A stretch of 64,000 bases of DNA from contig NZ_CAJVCE010000001.1 of assembly GCF_910594985.1 (NCBI RefSeq), positions 124,001-188,000 of the forward strand, in the 5' to 3' direction. This stretch comes from Paenibacillus allorhizosphaerae (GTDB lineage: Bacteria > Bacillota > Bacilli > Paenibacillales > NBRC-103111). Each line of letters begins with the position of its first letter. Positions within the stretch are counted from its first letter, which is position 1. Of the stretch, positions 1 to 9,197 are shown in pieces. A model generated the notes under the pieces. It had not been told where the DNA came from. It ran no database searches and worked only from the letters and a program-made list of their open reading frames with translations. The translations under genes and the position numbers were made by a program.

Positions 1-1522
1 GCAGGTTTTCCCACTGGTTCTCCATCGTGCTTGTCATGCCATAAAACTCGCTGTACACCGGGATATTGACCGAGCTGAGCACGGCGCTGCCGCCGTGGTA
101 TTGATACAGCACATAAGCCCAGTCCTGGGGCGATGCCACAAGCTGGCCAAAGCCCTTCAGGTAGTCATCAAATATTTTGCGGTCGGGCTCGAGCAGTTGT
201 TCACGGGGCAGCTTTCCATCGGCTGCATCCTTGAAGCGCTTAAAGCGGTTGACGACCGTTTGTTCCTTCCGGAACGTCGCCTGGATCGGCCTCACGCTCC
301 AGTTCGTTCCAGGGCTGTCCATGTACACATGAGGGACGCCGGGCGCATTATTGTCCAAATCCGCGACCACATTAATGGCTTTTACAATCGCCTCCGGATA
401 TTTCGCCCCCTTCTTCACCACCATGATCCGCCCAAGCGGGTCGGGCTGCCTCGTATAGTACTTGCCGTCGGGCGCGACAATATAGTGAGCGTCCCATTCC
501 GCGGCCGGATTGTTCTTCACGCTGCCAGCGAGCAGTTTCATCGGCGCGGACGTGTAACCGGTTCCAATGCCGGCTTTGCCGATGCTAATATCTTTGGCGA
601 ACTGGTCGGGCTTGACGGTGCCGAAATCTTGGTCGATCAGCCCGGCTTCATACAGATCGTGCAGCTTGCCGAGCGCCTGCTTCGTGTTCGCGGTTATCGA
701 GCCGTACACAATATTGCCGTCCTCGCTCTTGATCCATATTCTTGGAAACGCTTTGAACGCACCGAAGTACGGATCGAGCGTATTAAAGCCGATAGTGCCT
801 GTCAAAAAGCTGGAGGTGCTCTGGATGCCGTGCGTATCGTGTATTCCGTTGCCATCAGGATCATCCTCGATGAATGCCTTCGCCACTCGTTCGAGATCGG
901 CAATCGTTATGGCTTCGGGAAGCTGCATACCGATCTTCCTCAGCCAATCCTGACGAATCCATACGACCCCGTCCGCATCGTGCGCCGGAATGGTTGATGG
1001 GATGCCGAGCAGCCTGCCGTTATACGTCACGCGTCTCATCAGCCTGGGACCGAAGCCTTGAATGACGTTCTTGAGCAGCGGCGAAGCATGCTGCTCATAC
1101 AGTTCCGTCATATCCTCCACCATCCCGGCCTCCGCCAGCCGTTTGAACTGCGCCTCCGTTACGAGCAGGAAGTCCGGAATATTTTTGCTGGAAATGAGCA
1201 GATTTACCTTCTGGGTATAGTCCGAGCTCGGATATTCAAAGGCATGGACAAACCGGATATTCAGCATATTCTCGATTCTTCTTGTGTAACGGTTGTCGGA
1301 GAACGTATCGCTTGAGCCTTCGGGCCATTTGCTTTCCAGGGTCGTGTAATAGCCAATGCGAAGTGTAACGGGCTGCAAGTATTTGCCGTTCGAATCGGCC
1401 TGATTCACCTCCTCTGGAGGTGACAAGGAAGGCGGGGCGTCGGCCCTGAGCTCCATACAAATGATGACGGAGATCAGTGCAGCGCCAAGCGCGGCCAAGT
1501 ACAACGCGTTCTTTCCTTTCAT
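1..1522 (-). CDS. Extracellular solute-binding lipoprotein of an ABC importer (3' end outside window)
   Basis: The minus strand reads open from an ATG at 1522 to the window edge, giving about 507 residues without a stop. The start follows a GGGGAGG ribosome site. The N-terminus is a hydrophobic export signal ending in a Cys (residue 22), so it is probably a membrane-anchored binding protein. The body has features of the large Paenibacillus oligosaccharide-binding family (LipO-like, usual length 500-560): a PDFLLVT segment early on, an EF-hand-like DPDGNGIHDT calcium loop near residue 220, and repeated aromatic-rich segments. It lies 23 bp downstream of the YesN/YesM pair on the same strand, so that sensor system likely controls it. 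Substrate is unknown; permeases, if any, lie outside the window. Confidence 0.85.
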   Translation of the reverse strand, partial: MKGKNALYLAALGAALISVIICMELRADAPPSLSPPEEVNQADSNGKYLQPVTLRIGYYTTLESKWPEGSSDTFSDNRYTRRIENMLNIRFVHAFEYPSSDYTQKVNLLISSKNIPDFLLVTEAQFKRLAEAGMVEDMTELYEQHASPLLKNVIQGFGPRLMRRVTYNGRLLGIPSTIPAHDADGVVWIRQDWLRKIGMQLPEAITIADLERVAKAFIEDDPDGNGIHDTHGIQSTSSFLTGTIGFNTLDPYFGAFKAFPRIWIKSEDGNIVYGSITANTKQALGKLHDLYEAGLIDQDFGTVKPDQFAKDISIGKAGIGTGYTSAPMKLLAGSVKNNPAAEWDAHYIVAPDGKYYTRQPDPLGRIMVVKKGAKYPEAIVKAINVVADLDNNAPGVPHVYMDSPGTNWSVRPIQATFRKEQTVVNRFKRFKDAADGKLPREQLLEPDRKIFDDYLKGFGQLVASPQDWAYVLYQYHGGSAVLSSVNIPVYSEFYGMTSTMENQWENL

Positions 1523-1545
1523 CGAACTGCCTCCCCAGAGATCAT

Positions 1546-2640
1546 TCAATGCCCAAATTCCGATCGGTCGTCGGTCAGAGCTGTGTTTCCGCTTGCAGAA
1601 ATTCGAAATTCCGAAGGAAGGAACCCGGTTTCCTCCCGAAACTGCCTGCTGAAATAGCGATAATCCTGAAAGCCGCAATCGATGGCAATATCCGCAATCT
1701 GGCGGCTGGTTTGAATCAACAGCAGCTTCGCCCGGTTAATGCGCAGCTCCTTTAAGTAATCGGGGAAGGGCTTCCCTACGATGTCCTTGAAGCTTTTGCT
1801 GAAATAGCTCCGGCTCATTCGGGCTTTGGCCGCCATCGCGCTCTGCGTGACCTTGGAATCCATGTTTGTTTTCATATATTCCACCATATCCAGCATGAGC
1901 AGCAGCACATATTCCGGGTATGAGGAGCAGCGCAGCTTATGGCCGATGACGCTGCGGAAATGGGTAATAAATCTTCGCCAATCGTCCCAGCTGCACACAC
2001 TCTCCGACCGATTCAGCCACTCGTGCAGATCGCCCAGCCCGATCAACCGGTTCATCTCCACAATTAAATAATGCATCACCTTATGAAGCTTCGGAATCGG
2101 CGGTCGAATCGTTTCCAGACGCGAACACATCTGATCGAATTCGTCGTCCTTGATGACCCAATACAGCTTCAGCCATTCATCCATATGCGATTGCAGCATC
2201 GTTTCGTCGGAGTCGAGCCAGCGTGTGACCGGCTCCGGCGCTTCACGCCGCTCGCCTGCCGCTCCTCGTATATGATCGGTAATCCGCTGAAGCGACTCCT
2301 CCAGATTGCCCGCTTCCAGCTCCGTCTTGACGATATAATCAAGCGCGCCCAGCCGGAGCGTATCCTGAATGTAGTTAAAATCCTGATGGCATGTCAGGAT
2401 GACGACATCCATCTGCGGATACTGCTGGCGGATGCAGCGCATCAGATCGAAGCCGTTCATGACCGGCATCGTCAAATCGGTGAAGACCAGGTCCACCGGT
2501 TGCTCGGCCAGCAGCTCCAGTGCCTTCTTCCCGTTATTTGCCTCTGCGACGATCCGGATGCCGAACGATTCCCAAGGTAATGTCGTGATCAGTCCTTTGC
2601 GTACGAAGTATTCATCGTCGACGATCATCGCACGGATCAT
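1546..2640 (-). CDS. AraC-type response regulator, YesN family
   Basis: This 364-residue protein begins with a CheY-like receiver: the acidic pair VDDE at 8-11, the phosphoacceptor Asp in VFTDLTMP at about 55, and the conserved Lys in YIVKTE at about 105. It ends with two AraC helix-turn-helix units (MSRSYFSKSFK and YRYFSRQFREETG). The middle 150 residues are a linker typical of short YesN proteins, somewhat shorter than the 500-residue forms. It overlaps the upstream kinase gene by 4 bp (ATGA), so the two are translationally coupled and act as a pair. The gene just downstream encodes a solute-binding lipoprotein, its most likely regulatory target. Confidence 0.93.
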   Translation of the reverse strand: MIRAMIVDDEYFVRKGLITTLPWESFGIRIVAEANNGKKALELLAEQPVDLVFTDLTMPVMNGFDLMRCIRQQYPQMDVVILTCHQDFNYIQDTLRLGALDYIVKTELEAGNLEESLQRITDHIRGAAGERREAPEPVTRWLDSDETMLQSHMDEWLKLYWVIKDDEFDQMCSRLETIRPPIPKLHKVMHYLIVEMNRLIGLGDLHEWLNRSESVCSWDDWRRFITHFRSVIGHKLRCSSYPEYVLLLMLDMVEYMKTNMDSKVTQSAMAAKARMSRSYFSKSFKDIVGKPFPDYLKELRINRAKLLLIQTSRQIADIAIDCGFQDYRYFSRQFREETGFLPSEFRISASGNTALTDDRSEFGH

Positions 2641-4391
2641 AGGGACTCTCCTTTCTCCGATTGAACCGGTATGCGGAAGTACATCGTTGTTCCTTCATTC
2701 GGCGAACTGAACGCCTGCAGACGAGCATGCTCCCCAAAATGCACCCTGAGCATCGTATCCACATAATTCAAGCCGATCCCCATGCCCACTTTCTCACGAG
2801 CAGGGATATCATGATGCAGCAGCTTGCGTATTTCTTCTTCGCTCATCCCTTTTCCGTTATCCTTTACCTCGATGAGCATAGAGCCATCCTGCTCCAGAGA
2901 TACGGTCAGTTGTATTAGGCTTCCAACGTCCGCCAAGCCGTGGTACAATGCGTTCTCGATCAAAGGCTGCAGCAGAAATCGCGGGACTCTGACGCCTAAC
3001 ACCAACGGATGCGCTTGGATTTGTACGCTAAACTCGTAGTTGTAACGAATTTGCTGCAGTGTCACATAATCGTTCAAAGCGTTAATTTCATGTTTTAGTT
3101 CAACGAGATCCCCGTCTCTTCCCAAATTATAGCGCAGCAACCGAATAAACACGGTAACCAGGCTGACGATCTCGTCCTGCCCTTTCGTTTTGGCCAGCCA
3201 CTGAATCGTATTTAACGTATTATACAAAAAATGCGGGTTCATTTGGTGAACCAACTTCTCCACTTCTAAGTAGCGCTTATCCTCCTCGTTTCGCTTCAGC
3301 TCCATCATCAGCATGCTTAGGTTGATTCTCATATCCTGAAACCTGTCCATCACCTCGTCGAATTCGAGAATCTTCGTTCTTGAAGGTGAGGCGGGGCGTT
3401 GCGACGCGGAGGCGAGATCGCCGCTCAATTGATTAATTTCACCGTGCAGCTTCTTGAATGGCGTAACGAGCATGCGCCAGATCCACCATCCGATGGCAGC
3501 GCTGCCCAGCAGGCTAACAGCGGAAATAGACAGCCAGTAGATTGCCCACCGGTTCACTTCATTATTGTACAGCCGCTTGTCGATAATCGAATAGACGAAC
3601 CAGTCCATCTTCTGGCTTTGGGCTCGAAAGTAGTAGTGGCTGCCAAGGACCTGATACCGCTGCCCGGCAATATGATCCGGCATGACCGCACCCGGAGGGA
3701 ACAAGATCTCGTCTTGGCTGAAAACGACGATTCCGTTCTTATCGGTCAGTACCTGAACGGCCTCCATCCCGTACTGGTATTTATTCAGCAATTGATCGAA
3801 AACGTCCGGGCCGCTCTCCACATAAATATCGTAATTTGACGCAGCCAGCAGATCGGTCGGCCGCGATATGGAAAAAACAAGCTCCTCTCCGCTGCCGACG
3901 GTACGGTGGGGTGCCTGGTATATCACTCCATTATCGATGGCAAGCACCGGGAGCGGTGCTTCGCGATCGTCCACCTTGACGGGATAATTCTGAAACAGGA
4001 AGTCTTTCGTCGTTCGATTGGAAATATAAAACAAGCCGACATCGGGATTCGTGTAGGCAACAAGATTCAAGTGGGCAAATACGTTCTGGCTTAATATGTA
4101 TTTATCGATGGGCTTTTCGGCCTTGAACAGTAGCTTCAGATCACGATTCGTCATTTGTTGGGACACGTAGTTCAAGTTCCGAAACGACATTTCGATATTG
4201 GATTTCACCTGCTGAAGACTGCTGTTAATGCCGTTGACCGTCTTGCTGTCCAATACGGTATAAATCATGTAATAGGATGACACGCCCATCAGCAGGATCG
4301 GGACGATGGTGCTCACGAGTAGACCGACGAACAAGCTTCTTTTCAAGGAACGCGGCTTATCATAAACCGATTCGTCTGACAAAATGTTCAT
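2637..4391 (-). CDS. Sensor histidine kinase, YesM family
   Basis: A membrane sensor kinase of about 584 residues, paired with the response regulator that overlaps it by 4 bp. One membrane segment lies near residues 20-42, followed by a roughly 230-residue extracellular sensor region, a second membrane segment (WAIYWLSISAVSLLG) near 283-305, a HAMP-like linker, and a His_kinase domain with the HQMNPHFLYNTLN box carrying the phosphorylated His. The ATPase part shows PLIENALYHGL (N box) and VKDNGKGM (G1 box). The ATG at 4391 is chosen because AGGTG sits 6 bp before it; a GTG at 4400 is also in frame. YesM/YesN systems in this group usually control carbohydrate import or polysaccharide use. Confidence 0.93.
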   Translation of the reverse strand: MNILSDESVYDKPRSLKRSLFVGLLVSTIVPILLMGVSSYYMIYTVLDSKTVNGINSSLQQVKSNIEMSFRNLNYVSQQMTNRDLKLLFKAEKPIDKYILSQNVFAHLNLVAYTNPDVGLFYISNRTTKDFLFQNYPVKVDDREAPLPVLAIDNGVIYQAPHRTVGSGEELVFSISRPTDLLAASNYDIYVESGPDVFDQLLNKYQYGMEAVQVLTDKNGIVVFSQDEILFPPGAVMPDHIAGQRYQVLGSHYYFRAQSQKMDWFVYSIIDKRLYNNEVNRWAIYWLSISAVSLLGSAAIGWWIWRMLVTPFKKLHGEINQLSGDLASASQRPASPSRTKILEFDEVMDRFQDMRINLSMLMMELKRNEEDKRYLEVEKLVHQMNPHFLYNTLNTIQWLAKTKGQDEIVSLVTVFIRLLRYNLGRDGDLVELKHEINALNDYVTLQQIRYNYEFSVQIQAHPLVLGVRVPRFLLQPLIENALYHGLADVGSLIQLTVSLEQDGSMLIEVKDNGKGMSEEEIRKLLHHDIPAREKVGMGIGLNYVDTMLRVHFGEHARLQAFSSPNEGTTMYFRIPVQSEKGESL

Positions 4392-4400
4392 AGACTTCAC

Positions 4401-4840
4401 CTATAGTCCGTATGCGCAGAATGATGTTCATGGATCAGAGGCAATTCCTGCCCGGGTTTATTGTACCATTTCTGTTCAAGACCCGGGAGTCAATGATGTT
4501 TGTCATAGGGTAGAAAATTATCGCAGTCCTCGGCTTTTTTCACACTTGGGATGAACATTCATCATACATCGAGACATCACATCGCTTAGTCACGTACCAG
4601 CTACAGGCTGCGAGTCCGGACGGTACCCGGCTGTGCGGCTGCGGAGATCCTAACGATGGTGCTGCAGTCGGTGACGGGACGATCCTTCAGCCCGACTGCT
4701 GTCGCTTCCAACCTTTGCGGTGCTTGTGATGTACCTTCAGACCCTTCTATTTCTTCGCTCGGATGAGATGAGATATAGTGTCAGTATGCAGGGATCGAAT
4801 CCGCTTTTGAAGCTATTCGCAACCGGGTACTTACAACTTT
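4401..4840. other. Intergenic region without a recognised gene
   Basis: About 440 bp between the YesM gene and the terminator of the next operon. I found no convincing coding frame, tRNA or insertion-sequence end. A TTGACT and a TACAAT on the minus strand near 4460-4495 are 22 bp apart, too far for a normal sigma-A promoter. The GC-rich block at about 4600-4730 could be eroded coding sequence, but I cannot identify it. Confidence 0.4.
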
Positions 4841-4844
4841 ACAA

Positions 4845-4870
4845 TAAAAAACCCGCGCCGGGCGCGGGCT
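4845..4870 (-). terminator. Rho-independent terminator of the VWA lipoprotein gene
   Basis: A GC-only stem (CCCGCGC / GCGCGGG) lies at 4852-4868. On the minus strand it is followed directly by a run of six T. It sits 70 bp past the stop codon of the VWA lipoprotein gene. Confidence 0.85.
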
Positions 4871-4940
4871 ACAAATAATATAGGTTCTCGCCTTCTTCCA
4901 GAACGCGGATATTTTAGCACTAGTCCGTCCCGCTCAGCTG

Positions 4941-6347
4941 CTAATTATTTTTCTTATTAGTCAAATCATCGACATTCTTATTACCTTCATCCACGATATC
5001 GTCATAAACCTTATTTCCACTTTTAGAAACTTCGTCATATAAGCGTTTCCCCATATCGCGAGCATATTTCCATGCAAAATTTTTACGTTCAGTAATCTTT
5101 TTAAAGAGCTCGCTCCTAGGAAAAGCTTTGCCGTTTTTAGTTTCTAGATACTTGAGGGCTGCTAGTAGATTAGAATTTTCTTTGTTCACTAGAATTTGCA
5201 TCGTTTCTTGTGTTTTATTGATTGTTCCCTGTTTCGTTTCTTTTTGTATATTTGCTTCCCCTGCTCCTTTTTCTTTCCATATCGTCCACTCGCCTCGTAA
5301 TTTATCATACGTTTTATTCAAATAATTTTTTAATGCTTCGTCGTTATCAACGGAAGTAAATTCTCCTCCACCGGATGTAGCCACTTGTCGGAGCAGTTTT
5401 TGTCCTTCATTATCCACATCGAAACCAATGATATTCACAACTGTCTTCACTTTTGATTGATTGAGATCTTTTGCAATTTGCACTGGATTACCATCGCATG
5501 TTTCAATTCCATCACTTACCACATATACAATCGAATCGGTTGTCTCAGGATTAATATCTTGTTTTACAGATTCCAGAGCATTTGCAATGGGTGTCCATCC
5601 GGCCGGATCTAAGCCATTAAGTGCCTCTTTTATTTGATTTGTCTGCTCACCTTGACCATGAAAGATTTCTTCTGTACTGTTACATGATAATTGTTTATCT
5701 TTCTGATCTCCTGTTCCTTTATGTCCATATACCCGCAAAGATACCTCTGCATTTTTGGGTAATTTATCTGCAAAGCTCTGAATCGCTTCTTTTGCCGAAT
5801 CCATTTTTGATTTTCCGCTGATCTGCGCTTTCATGCTGCCGCTGGCATCAAGTAAGATTGAAATGTGTAACTTCTTACTTGTGGGTAATCTCATCTTATC
5901 ATCAGGTCGTTGATTATCCACCTTAACTTCGGTTTCAAAATTAATGAATGTGGACACATAAGGGCGGTAGTCTTCAGCCAATAGGAGGAATAGTTCTTCC
6001 ATATATTGATCAGCTGTCGAATTACTTGTTAATTGATCCAGAGCGTCCTGAACTTTCTGTTCATTATAGTTGGAGCCAGCAAAACGTCCCGGAGGTTTCA
6101 TTAATAATTGTTCATCTGTTAAGGACGTCCGAGGTTCATTTTGATTTGTGTCCAATGGGCTCTGAACCTCTCCGCCGGGTTCACCTCTTTTAACTGAATC
6201 TGACGGGGTCTGAATTTCAACGGCTGATTTGCTTTGATTTGAATCCGATGAATCCTGAATTTTTGAGGCATTCATTTCAGGTTTATCTCCACAACCTGCA
6301 AGGAATACGAATAACATTAGAAATAGTAAGATAGAGCTTCGAATCAT
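4941..6347 (-). CDS. Lipoprotein with von Willebrand factor A domain
   Basis: This 468-residue protein starts with a lipoprotein signal whose lipobox is LAGC (Cys19). A low-complexity Ser/Gln/Pro linker follows to about residue 75. The VWA domain begins near 158 and has an intact metal-ion-dependent adhesion site: DASGS at 167-171 and a DGIETC segment that includes the fourth-motif Asp. This is the CoxE/YfbK-like secreted VWA type, a surface metal-dependent binding module. The last 120 residues are charged, Lys/Asn-rich and predicted helical. GGAGGTGAACG precedes the ATG. A GC-rich terminator follows. The gene stands alone; ligand and role are unknown. Its AT-rich composition differs from the neighbouring enzyme genes. 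Confidence 0.85.
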   Translation of the reverse strand: MIRSSILLFLMLFVFLAGCGDKPEMNASKIQDSSDSNQSKSAVEIQTPSDSVKRGEPGGEVQSPLDTNQNEPRTSLTDEQLLMKPPGRFAGSNYNEQKVQDALDQLTSNSTADQYMEELFLLLAEDYRPYVSTFINFETEVKVDNQRPDDKMRLPTSKKLHISILLDASGSMKAQISGKSKMDSAKEAIQSFADKLPKNAEVSLRVYGHKGTGDQKDKQLSCNSTEEIFHGQGEQTNQIKEALNGLDPAGWTPIANALESVKQDINPETTDSIVYVVSDGIETCDGNPVQIAKDLNQSKVKTVVNIIGFDVDNEGQKLLRQVATSGGGEFTSVDNDEALKNYLNKTYDKLRGEWTIWKEKGAGEANIQKETKQGTINKTQETMQILVNKENSNLLAALKYLETKNGKAFPRSELFKKITERKNFAWKYARDMGKRLYDEVSKSGNKVYDDIVDEGNKNVDDLTNKKNN

Positions 6348-6711
6348 CGTTCACCTCCGATTACTTGCTAATGTCTGCAACGTGTATCAAACCTGTTATA
6401 CGCAGGCACAATACTAGTTATTATAGACATACTGATGCAATGTGGCTAAAGGCGTTGGTCTCAATTCTTGATGGATTATGTCGAAAGGAGCGCAAGAGAT
6501 TAGAAGTTCAATAGTTCCTGTGGGAGGAAATGAGCGCGATGAAGCACGATAGAACGGTTGAATTTGTTACCGCCCCCATCCGAACAGGCAGCAGCAGGGT
6601 CAACTCTTACTGGTAGCTTACCGCTAAAAAGAGAAAAGACTATGATGTAATATACATCATAGCCTGTGACCCGTTAAGGTCATGAATATTTTGTTTTGTC
6701 CTTACTTGTTT
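6348..6711. other. Intergenic region, mostly featureless
   Basis: About 360 bp between the sugar-binding lipoprotein gene and the VWA lipoprotein gene, both read on the minus strand. It should hold the VWA gene promoter; I see no strong consensus match. The only clear element is the inverted repeat at 6640-6662. No coding frame is convincing. Confidence 0.4.
6640..6662 (-). terminator. Probable terminator after the sugar-binding protein gene
   Basis: A perfect 10-bp inverted repeat (CTATGATGTA / TACATCATAG) with a 3-nt loop. On the minus strand it is followed by the T-rich stretch TCTTTTCTCTTTTT. It lies 50 bp past the stop codon. The stem is AT-rich, so efficiency may be moderate. Confidence 0.6.
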
Positions 6712-8034
6712 TTACCTCAGCCCCGCCTTCACTTCCTCAATCGCTTTGTTATGTTCTTCCTCCGCCTGCCTGAGGATGGTATTCAAATCCGATTTGCCCA
6801 CCGTATACTCAACCACTTTCTTCGAGGCGATATCGTAGCCTTCTTTATCAAAGAACGTAAACTTGCTCGGAATTTCAGCTCCGTAATCCATCACGACGTT
6901 AGCCAGGTTTTTGCCTTTGGCTGCAGGGTTATTCTCGAACGCATGTTTGCGAATGTTTTTATCCTTCAATGCGGTAATCCGGCCGTTTTTGGTCGCTTCC
7001 AACTGCACTTCCGGATTCGAGCTCAAATACTGGATCACTTGGAAAGCGATATCCGCATTCTTCGTTCCTTTCGGAATGACGAATCCGTCCGAGAATCCCG
7101 CCGGCCCAAAGTTCGGCTTGTCTTTGAACATCGGATAGGTCACGACATCCCATTTCAGCCCTTGCGCCTCCATCGCTTCCATATCCGTATTTTGCAGCTG
7201 AATATGGTCCGGGAACATCGCTAACGTCCGTTTCGTCATAAACTCGTCTTTTGCACCGCTCGCCGATTTGATCGGCTCCTGATTCGGTACGTCCTGGGCT
7301 GCTTTATAAAACTCGAAAAACTTTCGCCACGAATCGCTCTGGAAGTTGGACTTGCCCGTCGCCGGATTGATATAAGACAAATTCATCTGGGACGTAAACC
7401 GGTTGATGATCGGCAGCTTCAACCCCCGATAGTGGGTCGTTCCTTCTGTGCGGGTCAGCTTCCTGCCGATCTCTATAACTTCCTCCCAGGTGGGATTGTT
7501 CTTCGGATAAGGCACTCCAAACTTATCGAAAATGTCCGGGTTGTAATGCAGAGCGAGTATAAATTCATTATATGGCACGAAGTAAATTTCGTCTTTCGGT
7601 GCATACGCTTTTATCGCATTCACCACGTTCGGGGAGAATATATTGAGATCCAGCTTGTGCTTTTTGATAAGCTCCGTCAAATCCATCGGCACATCATACT
7701 GCGTAATTTGCTGGATATTCGATAACCCTTCCCAAATAATATCGGGCATGTTCCCTGTTGCGATCAAATCTTGAATCGTTTGCCCTTTCCCCGTTTTCAT
7801 GACCTCAAGCGTAACGTTCGGAAATTTTTTCTTCACATAGTTATTTACGTACAAATCAACGTCGCTTAACGATGACTTTAAGAAAAATTTTAACGTAACC
7901 GGCTCCTGGTTTACCGCCGCCGTACCGGCGTCTCCTGCCGCAGCTCCTCCCGGAGCTTCGCTTTTTGACGTACTGCACCCCGTCACTGCAACAGCGAGCA
8001 GCATCATTAAAGTAACCTTCGCCATTTTAACCAT
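6712..8034 (-). CDS. Family 1 sugar-binding lipoprotein, orphan
   Basis: A 440-residue extracellular solute-binding protein of the sugar type (SBP_bac_1), which captures carbohydrate outside the membrane and delivers it to an ABC permease. The lipobox is AVTGC with Cys20. The usual family marks are present: PDIIWEG near residue 110, a YNPDIFDKFG segment, and the FxVIQYLSSNPE segment near the C-terminus. The ATG at 8034 follows GGGGGA. A near-consensus catabolite-control site lies between the start and the upstream DeoR gene. No permease or ATPase gene is adjacent, so it must share a transporter encoded elsewhere or act as a sensor for the nearby regulator. Confidence 0.9.
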   Translation of the reverse strand: MVKMAKVTLMMLLAVAVTGCSTSKSEAPGGAAAGDAGTAAVNQEPVTLKFFLKSSLSDVDLYVNNYVKKKFPNVTLEVMKTGKGQTIQDLIATGNMPDIIWEGLSNIQQITQYDVPMDLTELIKKHKLDLNIFSPNVVNAIKAYAPKDEIYFVPYNEFILALHYNPDIFDKFGVPYPKNNPTWEEVIEIGRKLTRTEGTTHYRGLKLPIINRFTSQMNLSYINPATGKSNFQSDSWRKFFEFYKAAQDVPNQEPIKSASGAKDEFMTKRTLAMFPDHIQLQNTDMEAMEAQGLKWDVVTYPMFKDKPNFGPAGFSDGFVIPKGTKNADIAFQVIQYLSSNPEVQLEATKNGRITALKDKNIRKHAFENNPAAKGKNLANVVMDYGAEIPSKFTFFDKEGYDIASKKVVEYTVGKSDLNTILRQAEEEHNKAIEEVKAGLR

Positions 8035-8057
8035 CCAAAATTCCCCCTACTCGTCTG

Positions 8058-8071
8058 TAATAGCGCTTTCA
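8058..8071 (-). promoter_or_regulatory. Candidate CcpA (cre) site
   Basis: Read on the minus strand, TGAAAGCGCTATTA fits the cre consensus TGWAARCGYTWNCW at 13 of 14 positions. It lies 24-37 bp upstream of the start codon of the sugar-binding lipoprotein, a position where CcpA would block transcription when preferred sugars are present. Not experimentally tested. Confidence 0.6.
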
Positions 8072-8104
8072 TTTTACGGTAAAAAAGTTTGTCACACGAA
8101 AAAA

Positions 8105-8869
8105 TTACGCCGTAATTACATGGATGCCGTTGTCCCTGAATTGTTCGAGGTACGATTCGGCTTCTGCGGCTTCAACTCCGGTGATAAACGTATGTATTTC
8201 ATGTATCGAAGCAAGCGCGTGAAGCGCAACCTTGCCGATCTTCGTATCGTCAGCCAATACGACGATTTGCTGTGCGGCCCGGATCATCGCCTGCTTGGTC
8301 GGCACGACGAGTGAATCTTGATAGGTTAGTCCGTATGACGGATGAATCGCCCACGTCCCGATAAAAGCTTTTTGCAGACGCATCGTACCGAGCATTTTTT
8401 CCGCGTAAATCCCATTGAGCACGAAGCCTTCATGGTAAAGCTCGCCGCCCGTAACGATCACTTTGATATCGGGGCTGCGCAGGTCGGCGGCAATATTAAT
8501 ATCGTTCGTGACCACCGTCAAGTTGGAGCGGTTCAATATATGCGGGATGATATGGACCGTCGTCGTTCCGGAGTCGAGAATGATGCAGTCCCCGTCCTCG
8601 ATCATTTCAGCCGCTCTTTTGGCAATGCGCCTTTTCTGGTCTACCTCGTTGTTGGATCGTTCTACAAACGGGGGCTCGATGCTCGCGCCATGCTCCACGA
8701 TCACGCCTCCATGCGTTCTGCGCAGGAGACCTTCCTGCTCGATTTCTGCCAGATCTCTCCGAATGGTTACCTCATGAACTCCAAAATGCTTGGATAGCAG
8801 AGCAACACTGGCAGCTCGTTTCTCTTTCACGAATTCTACGATGCGAATTTTTCTTTCTGCTGCTAGCAT
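8105..8869 (-). CDS. DeoR-family sugar-responsive transcriptional regulator
   Basis: A 254-residue protein with an N-terminal DeoR helix-turn-helix (VALLSKHFGVHEVTIRRDL), the family signature RRTHGGV just after it, and a C-terminal sugar-phosphate sensor domain with DSGTTT and TGGELY motifs. DeoR proteins are usually repressors released by a phosphorylated sugar intermediate. The ATG at 8869 is chosen because GGGAGGGG lies 9 bp before it; an in-frame start 33 bp upstream has no such site. It is read in the same direction as the downstream sugar-binding lipoprotein, with 70 bp between them, and likely controls it and itself. Confidence 0.92.
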   Translation of the reverse strand: MLAAERKIRIVEFVKEKRAASVALLSKHFGVHEVTIRRDLAEIEQEGLLRRTHGGVIVEHGASIEPPFVERSNNEVDQKRRIAKRAAEMIEDGDCIILDSGTTTVHIIPHILNRSNLTVVTNDINIAADLRSPDIKVIVTGGELYHEGFVLNGIYAEKMLGTMRLQKAFIGTWAIHPSYGLTYQDSLVVPTKQAMIRAAQQIVVLADDTKIGKVALHALASIHEIHTFITGVEAAEAESYLEQFRDNGIHVITA

Positions 8870-9197
8870 TTCGGAATGCCCCTCCCAATGAATAACGCTC
8901 AATTGTTCGCAAATGATTGAATTTGTATAATTCGATCACGAAACGAATCTGGTTGGAAAGTAAAAGCCGCAATAGGCAACTCTTATCGAATTATTAATGG
9001 CTGAAATTTGTGCGACAACACACCTGCCTTTCGCATTGCTGTTTTAACCATGATCATATATGTTCTATTATGTTTGTTAATGCACGTTTATCTTACAATC
9101 AATTTGATCGACATGTCAATACCGATTTGAAATTATTCCCACAAAACAAAACGAAGAGCTAGCGCATCAATTCCAACAGAGATATCATCAGAATATG
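8870..9197. other. Leader and promoter region of the DeoR gene
   Basis: About 330 bp without a gene. It holds the candidate promoter at 9090-9119, a long untranslated leader, and at about 9058-9080 two imperfect direct repeats (TATGTTCTAT / TATGTTTGTT) resembling the TGTTC-type half-sites bound by DeoR/GlpR regulators. These sit just downstream of the promoter, which would suit autorepression. Confidence 0.45.
9090..9119 (-). promoter_or_regulatory. Candidate sigma-A promoter of the DeoR gene
   Basis: On the minus strand TTGACA (9119-9114) and TAAGAT (9095-9090) are separated by 18 bp. The start site would lie near 9083, giving a leader of about 215 nt before the ATG. Confidence 0.55.

Noticed and set aside
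95..997. 300-codon open frame on the plus strand
   Set aside because: It is the antisense shadow of the solute-binding protein gene on the minus strand, which has a lipoprotein signal, ribosome site and family motifs.
4560..4800. GC-rich stretch that might be an insertion-sequence remnant or RNA gene
   Set aside because: No inverted ends, no transposase-like frame on either strand, and no tRNA or rRNA fold could be drawn.
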